A DNA stretch of 36,587 bases from positions 1 through 36,587 of the forward strand of contig JACRHE010000062.1 of assembly GCA_016217695.1 (NCBI GenBank). Direction: 5' to 3'. Each line of letters begins with the position of its first letter. Position 1 is the first letter of the stretch. The notes beneath the pieces are model-generated. The model searched no databases. It saw nothing but the letters and a program-made list of their open reading frames with translations, and was not told the origin of the DNA. Made by a program: the position numbers and the translations under genes. Shown one piece after another: positions 8,241-16,377 of this stretch. This DNA is from Nitrospirota bacterium (lineage in GTDB: Bacteria > Nitrospirota > Thermodesulfovibrionia > Thermodesulfovibrionales > UBA6898).

Positions 8241-9742
8241 AGGGAACTGACCTCGTAATTTTCCTGGTGCATCTTGTTGTCTGCACGGATGATCACCTTC
8301 ACCCCGAACTGACTTTCTACATCCTCTATCCCGAGCATCTCCTCATCAGAGAGCATCTCTGCAACAACCGGGTGAGCTGTAATGATTATCTTCGGTGTGC
8401 CGTGTTTCGCCATCTTCTTTATCGTCCTCAATATCTCATAGCAAAGGGTCTCCGGGGACTTTACAAATCCCTTGCCTTCGCAGTACGGGCAGGTCGTGCT
8501 GAGGGTCCTTCCAAGGCTTTCCCTCACGCGTTTTCTGGTCATCTGTATGAGCCCGAGCTCCGATATATGAAATATGGTATTTTTTGCCCTGTCTTTTTTC
8601 ATCGCCTCGGTAAAGGCATTGAAAAGCTTGTCCCGGTTCTCAGGCTTGTCCATATCGATGAAGTCAATGATGATGATGCCACCAAGATTCCTCAGCCGGA
8701 TCTGGTAGGCGATCTCCTTTACCGCCTCAAGATTTGTCTTGAGTATGGTATCTTCGAGCCCTTCCTTGCCCACAAACTTGCCTGTGTTGACATCAATGAC
8801 CGTCATCGCCTCGGTGTGGTCTACTACGATATATCCCCCTGACTTCAGCCAGACCTTCCTGCCTATGGCCCTCGATATGTCCAGCTCTATGCCGAAGGCG
8901 TCAAAGATGGGCTCTGTCTCTTCGTACAGCTCGATCTTTCCGAGGAGCTTGGGGAAATAGGTCTTCACAAACTCGATGATCCGGCTGTATTCCTCCGGAG
9001 AATCTATGATGAGCCGTTCAACATCCTGGCTCATGAGATCCCTGACTGACCGGAAGACAAGATCAAGATCACTGTAAAGAAGGCCGCGTGCAGGCACCCT
9101 GTCTTTCTTCTCCTGGATGTTCCTCCAGAGGAGCAGAAGAAACTCCAGATCCTTCCTGATGTCCTCCTCAGTAGATTCTTCGCTGGCGGTTCTTATGATG
9201 AGGCCGTATCCCTCCGGCTTTATCGTGTCGACGATAGCCTTGAGCCTTGCCCGCTCTTCCTCATTCGATATTCTCCTGGAGATACCCACATGCTCGACAT
9301 CCGGCATCAGGACAAGATATCTGCCGGGCATTGTTATATATGAAGTCACCCTGGCGCCCTTGCTGCCGATCGGGTCTTTCGATACCTGTACCAGCAGCTC
9401 CTGGCCTTCCTGGATTATATCCTCTATAGTCATCTCGGAGCGGCACCTTCTTGGTATCAGCTCCAGGGAGGTCTCCTTGTCCTCGTCTTCGAAGAGCGGC
9501 GCATACTCGCCTGTATCAGCCTTGATGTCGGCTACATAGAGGAAGGCTGCCTTTTCCAGCCCGATATCGACAAAAGATGACTGCATGCCGGGAAGTATCT
9601 TTACCACCTTCCCCTTGTATATGTTTCCGACAAGAGAGGCGTCCCTCTTCCGCTCAACATAGAATTCAACTACCTGGCCTCCCTCAAGAAGGCCAACCCT
9701 TGTCTCACCTCTGGTAACGTTGATCAGGATCTCGCTGCCCAT
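8237..9742 (-). CDS. rng: Ribonuclease G (Rne/Rng family)
   Basis: MGSEILINVTRGETRVGLLEGGQVVEFYVER; S1-like region; GGYIVVDHTEAMTVIDVNTG; zinc-link TTCPYCEGKG. Start reassigned to 9742. Confidence 0.92.
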   Translation of the reverse strand: MGSEILINVTRGETRVGLLEGGQVVEFYVERKRDASLVGNIYKGKVVKILPGMQSSFVDIGLEKAAFLYVADIKADTGEYAPLFEDEDKETSLELIPRRCRSEMTIEDIIQEGQELLVQVSKDPIGSKGARVTSYITMPGRYLVLMPDVEHVGISRRISNEEERARLKAIVDTIKPEGYGLIIRTASEESTEEDIRKDLEFLLLLWRNIQEKKDRVPARGLLYSDLDLVFRSVRDLMSQDVERLIIDSPEEYSRIIEFVKTYFPKLLGKIELYEETEPIFDAFGIELDISRAIGRKVWLKSGGYIVVDHTEAMTVIDVNTGKFVGKEGLEDTILKTNLEAVKEIAYQIRLRNLGGIIIIDFIDMDKPENRDKLFNAFTEAMKKDRAKNTIFHISELGLIQMTRKRVRESLGRTLSTTCPYCEGKGFVKSPETLCYEILRTIKKMAKHGTPKIIITAHPVVAEMLSDEEMLGIEDVESQFGVKVIIRADNKMHQENYEVSSL

Positions 9743-12270
9743 ACCTCTTCCCCCTCCAGCGGCTCGACCCAACTGCCGTCCCATCCGAACATGGCGACCC
9801 TGGTGATATCGATATCCCTGGCCTGCAGGCCAAAGATTGCCTGTGACAGCTCATCAAGCCTGACCTTTGCACCGGCAATATCACGGACAGTGAGTCTGAC
9901 CGTCTCTTCATCAATCCTTTTAATATCTTCAACCATCTCCCTGATATTCATATGTTCCTGCTTCCTTTCAATCATGACTTCCTTCTCATTCAGAAACCCT
10001 TCAAAGGAAAGGCCGCTGCAGTGCTTCATATCATACATATATCTTATTATAAAGCTATCCAGGGATTTTTCCCTGCTGTACATTACGACCATCCTTCGCG
10101 CCAGGAGTCCCGCAGGCATTGTCCTGTTCAGGTCGGTAAGGGCCTGCCCGATCGCAACAGGAGGGATAAGCTCGATATCAAGATATTCACGCAGTCCGGC
10201 GATTCCGACCGACAGTGCAGGGCCAAAGGATATCTTCGGAGCAGGATGAAATCCGCCCGAATACTTCAGAGGAAGGTCTGCCCGTCGAAGGGCGCGCGTC
10301 ATCGCAACCGCCAGCTCGAGATGCGAGAGATACCTTGCCCTGCCGGTCTTGGAAAACTCCATCCTCACACGCATAAAATCATTCCGGCCGATCCCTGCGG
10401 GATGCTGAGGCAAAGGAGCCGGCCGGCCTTCCGGCGCCGCGACCTCAGGTGCTGTTAAATTTTCACTGCTGCTTGTTGTCTTATTTATTTCGTGTGCGGC
10501 AGGCTCACATTTCAGGCCGCAGACATTGCAGGCCTTCCTGCAGTCAGAGGTAAACTTTTCTGATATCGCATTCTGATATTCCCTCCATAGAAAATCCTTT
10601 GTCACCCCTGTGCTGATGAATTCCCAGGGCAGGACCGATCCTGAGCTGTATTCCCTCTCTGCGAAAGCAACGGCATTCACCCCGGAGTCCTCGATCGCCC
10701 TATTCCATTTTTCAAAATCGAAAACCTCTGTCCATGCATCCAGCCTGCAGCCTGCCTGCCAGGCCTTTTCGATCACCACTGAAAGGGTCTCATCTCCGCG
10801 GGCTATCATGGCCTCAAGAAGAGACATCTCTTCGGCATGGCCTTTGTACTTCACTCCCCTTCTGAGAAGCTCTTTTTTCAGATAGCTGTTTTTTCCCTTC
10901 AGGACAGACAGAGTGTTCTGTCCGAACCACTGAAAGGGCGTATGGGGTTTTGGTATAAAAGAGGATACACCGACGCTTATGTTTATGTTTCTGCCTCTCA
11001 GCCGCTTCGAGGTTCTGATCGCCTGAAGCACCATTTCAGGGATGGCCGCTATATCTGCATCAGTCTCGGTCGGCAGGCCTGTCATATAATAGAGCTTGAG
11101 GTTCTGCCACCCCTCTTTAAACAGGATCTCCAGGGCATTGAGGTATGTCTCCTCTGAAAAATCCTTGTTGATCACAGCCCTGAGCCTTTCAGTCCCTGCC
11201 TCAGGCGCGATCGTAAATCCGGTTTTTCTGACTGTCTTTATCTCTCTGAGCATGCCGCTTGTTACAGAGGCCACCCTCAGCGAAGGCAACGACATCGAGA
11301 CCCTTTTTTCGGAAAACCTTCTGTTGAATTCCTGCATGAGCTGCGGAAGACAGGAATAGTCCCCTGAGCTTAGGGAGGTGAAAGAGACATCCTCATATCC
11401 GGTGTTCCTCAGAGACCTTTCAGCGAGTTCAAGCACTTTTTCAGGGGATCTCTCACGTACAGGCCTGTAAGCCATGCCTGCCTGGCAGAACCTGCAGCCC
11501 ATGGAGCAGCCGCGTGCAATCTCGATATTTACCCTGTCATGGATGATACCGGCAAAGGGAACGACCGGCTTGTCAGGATAGGGGGCATCCTCGAGGGAAG
11601 TGACGACCCTCCGCCTGATCAGTCGGTCTTTCCCGAGGCAAGGGACAAAGACCCCCTCCACCGCAGAGAGTGCCTTCAGGAGACCATGCCTGTCGCTGCC
11701 CCCCTCATTTTTCCACTGATGATATATGGCAAGGATCTCCGGGACCGCTTCTTCACCATCGCCGATCAAAAAGGCGTCTATGAAGACCGACATCGGCAGG
11801 GGGTTCAGAGTAGCGGGGCCTCCTGCAATGACAAGCGGACCCTGCCTTCTTTCCATTCGTTCTTCGGACCTCAGGGGGATGCCGCCGAGATCGAGCATAT
11901 TCAGGACTGTTGTATAGGATAGTTCATACTGGAGACTGAAACCCACGATATCAAAGTCCTTAAGCGGAAGACCGGATTCAAGCGAGGAGAGTAAGACCCC
12001 TTCTTTTCTCATGGCATCTTCAAGGTCTGTCCAGGGCGCAAATGCCCTTTCGGCAGAGGCGTAAGGGATGTTGTTGATAATGTGATACAGGATCTTGAGG
12101 CCGAGGTGGGACATGCCCACTTCATACAGGTCCGGAAATGCGAGTGCGACTTTGACAGGCGCCTTCTTATGAATGGAATTCAGCTCGCTGTTTATATATC
12201 TGCTGGGCCTAAGGAAAGACAAAAGGTTCACCACATAAAATACCACCCGAAAAGAGACTTTAGCAAGCAA
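9724..12270 (-). CDS. Radical SAM protein (TIGR03960-like) fused to a DUF2344/TIGR03936 domain
   Basis: KVALAFPDLYEVGMSHLGLKILYHIIN, radical SAM motif ARGCSMGCRFCQAGMAYRPVRERSPE, C-terminal RVRMEFSKTGRARYLSHLELA. N-terminal start is uncertain. Confidence 0.88.
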   Translation of the reverse strand: MLAKVSFRVVFYVVNLLSFLRPSRYINSELNSIHKKAPVKVALAFPDLYEVGMSHLGLKILYHIINNIPYASAERAFAPWTDLEDAMRKEGVLLSSLESGLPLKDFDIVGFSLQYELSYTTVLNMLDLGGIPLRSEERMERRQGPLVIAGGPATLNPLPMSVFIDAFLIGDGEEAVPEILAIYHQWKNEGGSDRHGLLKALSAVEGVFVPCLGKDRLIRRRVVTSLEDAPYPDKPVVPFAGIIHDRVNIEIARGCSMGCRFCQAGMAYRPVRERSPEKVLELAERSLRNTGYEDVSFTSLSSGDYSCLPQLMQEFNRRFSEKRVSMSLPSLRVASVTSGMLREIKTVRKTGFTIAPEAGTERLRAVINKDFSEETYLNALEILFKEGWQNLKLYYMTGLPTETDADIAAIPEMVLQAIRTSKRLRGRNINISVGVSSFIPKPHTPFQWFGQNTLSVLKGKNSYLKKELLRRGVKYKGHAEEMSLLEAMIARGDETLSVVIEKAWQAGCRLDAWTEVFDFEKWNRAIEDSGVNAVAFAEREYSSGSVLPWEFISTGVTKDFLWREYQNAISEKFTSDCRKACNVCGLKCEPAAHEINKTTSSSENLTAPEVAAPEGRPAPLPQHPAGIGRNDFMRVRMEFSKTGRARYLSHLELAVAMTRALRRADLPLKYSGGFHPAPKISFGPALSVGIAGLREYLDIELIPPVAIGQALTDLNRTMPAGLLARRMVVMYSREKSLDSFIIRYMYDMKHCSGLSFEGFLNEKEVMIERKQEHMNIREMVEDIKRIDEETVRLTVRDIAGAKVRLDELSQAIFGLQARDIDITRVAMFGWDGSWVEPLEGEEVWAARS

Positions 12271-12406
12271 CAGGCCGCTCGATTAAAGAAAAACCGGGGA
12301 CCTGCCGATTAGCAGAGATATAGTACATATATATGTGCAGGAGACCGTCGTTTAAGGTCTTTTCAGGCCGGGGCAAAGGAATCCCTGTCCCGTCTTTATT
12401 CTTTTT

Positions 12407-14842
12407 ATGGGAGAAATAATGACCCTGTCAAAGAAATTTGATGTCTATATGGCTGTTATTACCATCGTATTTGCCATCGCACTCGCAGTTTCCTATAATG
12501 CAGTAACCCTCATCAGCAACAAGATGTCTGCCCTTATCGATATATCTCACGAGTTCGATTACCTGACCCAGTTGAAGCATACGCTCATTGATCTGGAACA
12601 TGCAGTCGAGCATTTCATGCATATACTGCCCGGAAAGGGTTACAGCGAAGACGTCAAAAAAGGCCTTGCCGAACTTGAGCGTGCGCTGCGCTTCTCTGAA
12701 AATGTAAAGCTGGACGATGATGAAAAAGGGGTGATCGGATTTGCCAGGGAGCATTTCAGTGATTTTGCACTCACGGTTAACTGGCTGATAAAGGAGGGTG
12801 AGACGCCAGATGAAAAGAAAACCCGGCTCTACCAGCAGTGGAAAGAGAACTATCTCGATAAAATACGCGATCAGATAGACAGGCACTGGAAGGAAGATCT
12901 CAAAAGAGTAGGGGGCATGTCGATCGCTGCCGGGGCGGAAAAAGACAGATCCCTCCGGATCCTGTCATTGCTTTCCGCAGGCATGTTCCTGATCCTTGCC
13001 GCTGCGAGGCTGTTTGTCTCCAGAACAATAGTAAGACCCTTAAAGACCGTCGAAGGTGTCAGCACGTCTATCGCAAACGGGGATACGGCCAGGAGGATAG
13101 AAATAGCGTCAAGGGACGAGATGGGAAGTCTTTCAACGAGCATAAACAGCATGGCTGCTGCCATAGAGGACAAAATAAAGGCGCTTAATGCTTCTGTTGA
13201 AAAAGAGCAGGCGGTCGTCAGGGAGCAGACGATACTTAACGAACTTATGGGGTTTATCGTATCGGGAATCGATATTGAAAGGGTTCTCGATATCTTTTTA
13301 GGGAGGACAAGGGATCTGCTGAAGGCAGAACACGCCGGAATCTTCATCCTTGAAAACCGCGGGAAGACGCAGGCCCCTGAACTCAAGATCTTCCATAGTA
13401 CCTTCGAAAAAAATACGTCGCCTGAATGCGCTAAATCGATGCTCAACGGCGTATTCAGGACCGCCCTGAAAACCATGGAACCGGTCAGGATAAACGCATT
13501 ACCCGGAGAAGCCCCTCCAACCCACCTTGAGATGAGGAATATGATCGCAGTGCCTCTTTCTTCTGTTGATGAGCACCTCCTGGGATTAATTGTTCTGGTG
13601 AATAAAGAGGGTGGTTTTTCACAGGAAGACGAGGATATCCTTTTCGGCTTTTCATTCCAGGCGTTCCAGGCGATCACCATGCAGCAGGAAATTCTGGATC
13701 ATGCCAGGAAAGACGGTCTCACAGGCCTTTACAATCATCGCATATTCATGGAAGCGCTCAGTGAAGAGCTCGAACGGTCGAAGAGATACTCCCATTGCCT
13801 CGCACTTCTTATGATCGACATAGACCATTTCAAGACCTTTAACGATCTCTACGGCCACCAGTCAGGCGATGTAGTATTGGCGAAGGTAGCCGAACTCGTT
13901 TCCTGTTCTGTAAGAAGCACCGATTTTGGGGCACGTTACGGAGGTGAAGAGTTCAGCGTGATACTGCCTGAGACGACGGGCGCTCAGGCAGTGGTTGTGG
14001 CTGAAAGGATAAGGGACAATATCGGCAGGCATTCCTTTATCCTCAAAAACAACGAGTCCGTGCACGTGACGGTCAGCATAGGATACGCTGCCTATCCTGA
14101 CGACGCTGATATGCCGGATATACTCATTAAGAGGGCTGATCAGGGTCTGTATATGGCCAAGGAAAAAGGGAGAAACAGGGTCTGCAGATATACCCACCCC
14201 CTGTTCAAGACCGAAGAAAAGACGCCTGATCAGGCCGACGATGTACTTAGTGATGTATCCATCACAAGTATAAAGGAACTCGCAAAGGCGATAGATTCCA
14301 AGTCCCAGTATATGAAGGGTCACTCCTTCCAGGTTGCGGAGCTTGCGGTAAGGATAGGCAAACAGCTTGGCCTCAACGATGCGCAGGTAGAAGGACTGAG
14401 GATCGCGAGCCTGCTTCATGACGTCGGCAACCTCTCGATCCCGGACAATATACTGAACAAGACCGGTCCCCTCACCACTGAAGAGAAGAAGATTATCCAG
14501 GGACATCCAGGCCTCTCAGAGGTGCTCCTGAAGCATTATGCGCAATCAGAGTCCATTCTTCCTGCGATCCTTTATCATCACGAGAGATTTGACGGCAGGG
14601 GATATCCCCTCGGACTGAAGGGAAACGAGATCCCGCTGCAGGCCAAGATCCTTGGGGCTGTCGAGGCGTATCTGGCTATGGTATCTGACCGGCCTTACCG
14701 GGAAAAGAAGAACAGGTCCGAGGCGATAGCAGAGATAGAGGCTGAGGCCGGCCAGCAGTTCGACCCCCTGATCGCACGGATGCTCGCAAACGTCCTTAAA
14801 AAAGAGGATAAGAACACTACATCTCCCCTTCCCTTGACTTAA
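12407..14842 (+). CDS. HAMP-GAF-GGDEF-HD-GYP signalling protein
   Basis: N-terminal TM and HAMP (VRPLKTVEGVSTSIANGD), GAF, GGDEF (RSTDFGARYGGEEF with I-site RxxD), HD-GYP (HDVGNLSIPDNILNK, HHERFDGRGYP). Confidence 0.88.
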   Translation: MGEIMTLSKKFDVYMAVITIVFAIALAVSYNAVTLISNKMSALIDISHEFDYLTQLKHTLIDLEHAVEHFMHILPGKGYSEDVKKGLAELERALRFSENVKLDDDEKGVIGFAREHFSDFALTVNWLIKEGETPDEKKTRLYQQWKENYLDKIRDQIDRHWKEDLKRVGGMSIAAGAEKDRSLRILSLLSAGMFLILAAARLFVSRTIVRPLKTVEGVSTSIANGDTARRIEIASRDEMGSLSTSINSMAAAIEDKIKALNASVEKEQAVVREQTILNELMGFIVSGIDIERVLDIFLGRTRDLLKAEHAGIFILENRGKTQAPELKIFHSTFEKNTSPECAKSMLNGVFRTALKTMEPVRINALPGEAPPTHLEMRNMIAVPLSSVDEHLLGLIVLVNKEGGFSQEDEDILFGFSFQAFQAITMQQEILDHARKDGLTGLYNHRIFMEALSEELERSKRYSHCLALLMIDIDHFKTFNDLYGHQSGDVVLAKVAELVSCSVRSTDFGARYGGEEFSVILPETTGAQAVVVAERIRDNIGRHSFILKNNESVHVTVSIGYAAYPDDADMPDILIKRADQGLYMAKEKGRNRVCRYTHPLFKTEEKTPDQADDVLSDVSITSIKELAKAIDSKSQYMKGHSFQVAELAVRIGKQLGLNDAQVEGLRIASLLHDVGNLSIPDNILNKTGPLTTEEKKIIQGHPGLSEVLLKHYAQSESILPAILYHHERFDGRGYPLGLKGNEIPLQAKILGAVEAYLAMVSDRPYREKKNRSEAIAEIEAEAGQQFDPLIARMLANVLKKEDKNTTSPLPLT

Positions 14843-14869
14843 AAGAAGATTTAACGCTTTAATAATTCC

Positions 14870-15634
14870 ATGAAACCTTTTCGATATGCACTCGTAATAC
14901 TGTCCCTGTTTCTGCTTTCTTCCTGCTCCGGTAAGTCCCAGATACGCACCCTGGAGGATTTTAATGCGGAGAAGTCTTTTGAGAAGGCAAACAAGCTGAT
15001 AGATGACAAGGATTATGTCGAGGCACGCGCGATACTTCTTGAGATTAAAAACAGGGACCTGACAAAAAAGATCGCCCCGCTGGCCCAGCTCAGGATAGCT
15101 GATTCCTATGTGAAAGAGGATGAGTCGGAGCTGGCGGTCTCTGAATACAGGAAGTTTCTTGAGATGTACCCTGATCACAGGCATGCCTCCTATGCCCAGT
15201 ACCAGATAGCGATGGTCTATTTCAACCAGATCGAAAGCCCTGAAAGGGGATATGGCGGGGCTGCACAGGCCCTGGCCGAGTTTGAGAAGCTAAAGAGGGA
15301 CTTCCCCCGGAACCCCTACAAAGACCTGATCGATACCCGGATAGAGAAATGCAGAAATACGATCGCTGATTACGAATTCCTGGTCGGAGAGTTTTATCTG
15401 AAAAAAGGGTCTTACACCGCTGCTATAGAGCGTTTTGAGACGCTTTTGAAGACATTTCCTGATTACAAAAAAGAGGAATCAGTGCTGCTGAGTCTTGCGA
15501 TCTCTTACAAAAAGGCCGGACAAAAGGAAAAAGCCGAAGAAGTTTTAACCCGCCTGATAGAAAAATATCCGACCGGCCCTTTAACGTCTGAGGCGAAAAA
15601 GGAACTCTCTTCATTAAAGTCAGGCAAGAAATAG
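14870..15634 (+). CDS. bamD: BamD/YfiO-like outer-membrane assembly TPR lipoprotein
   Basis: Signal plus lipobox (LLSSCSG), tetratricopeptide repeats, typical FEKAxxLxxxKDYxEAR pattern. Confidence 0.65.
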   Translation: MKPFRYALVILSLFLLSSCSGKSQIRTLEDFNAEKSFEKANKLIDDKDYVEARAILLEIKNRDLTKKIAPLAQLRIADSYVKEDESELAVSEYRKFLEMYPDHRHASYAQYQIAMVYFNQIESPERGYGGAAQALAEFEKLKRDFPRNPYKDLIDTRIEKCRNTIADYEFLVGEFYLKKGSYTAAIERFETLLKTFPDYKKEESVLLSLAISYKKAGQKEKAEEVLTRLIEKYPTGPLTSEAKKELSSLKSGKK

Positions 15635-15651
15635 ATCAGAGAACTCCCCGC

Positions 15652-16305
15652 ATGTTTCAGTATTATCCTGTCTTTCTAAACCTGGAGCGCAAAAAAGCGG
15701 TTGTGGTCGGCGGGGGAAAGATCGCTGAAAGAAAGACCCTTTCCCTGATGGAATCCGGCGCGGAGATCACTGTCATAAGTCCGTCCCTGACCCCGCGACT
15801 CAAGACAGCAAAAGAGAAAAAGCTCATAAGGCATATCAGCAGGGCCTACCGGAATAATGACCTTAAAAATGCCTCTCTTGTTGTCGCGGCCACAGATTCC
15901 CCTGAGGTAAACAGACAGGTTGCAAAGGATGCGCCTGGCCTGGTGAATGTGGTGGATGTGCCGTCTCAGTGCAATTTCATAGCGCCTTCAGTTGTCAAAA
16001 GAGGAGACCTTATCATCGCTATATCTTCCAGCGGGGTGAGTCCTGCTCTTTCAAAGACCCTCCGAAAGGAGCTCGAAAAACTTTACGGCCCGGAATTTTC
16101 CGAATATCTGAGGTTCATAAAAAAGGTCCGGACAAAGGCCCTGTCGGAGATCAGGGAAAAGACCGGGCGTGAACGGTTTCTCAAATGGATAGGTTCAGAC
16201 AAAATGCTTAAGATGTTGCGGGACAAAGGGGTAGCAGCGGTAAAGGATGAGGTTTCAGGAGGACTTAAAGAGATCGTAGGAATAGAGTTGGGAAAGAAAA
16301 AATAA
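15652..16305 (+). CDS. Precorrin-2 dehydrogenase / sirohydrochlorin ferrochelatase-type protein (CysG N-terminal/Met8p-like)
   Basis: MFQYYPVFLNLERKKAVVVGGGKIAERKT...NVVDVPSQCNFIAPSVVKRGDLIIAISSSGVSPAL. Confidence 0.9.
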   Translation: MFQYYPVFLNLERKKAVVVGGGKIAERKTLSLMESGAEITVISPSLTPRLKTAKEKKLIRHISRAYRNNDLKNASLVVAATDSPEVNRQVAKDAPGLVNVVDVPSQCNFIAPSVVKRGDLIIAISSSGVSPALSKTLRKELEKLYGPEFSEYLRFIKKVRTKALSEIREKTGRERFLKWIGSDKMLKMLRDKGVAAVKDEVSGGLKEIVGIELGKKK

Positions 16306-16377
16306 CGCAAAGGGATAATGTATCACTTCATCGCCGTCCACGGCAAGGCCTCTGCATGCTGTATAATGTATTTCGCT

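Noticed and set aside
12310-12406. Possible c-di-GMP riboswitch upstream of the GGDEF/HD-GYP gene
   Set aside because: Only weak hairpins (AGACC...GGTCT, GGGGC...GTCCC); the GEMM-I conserved core is not present.
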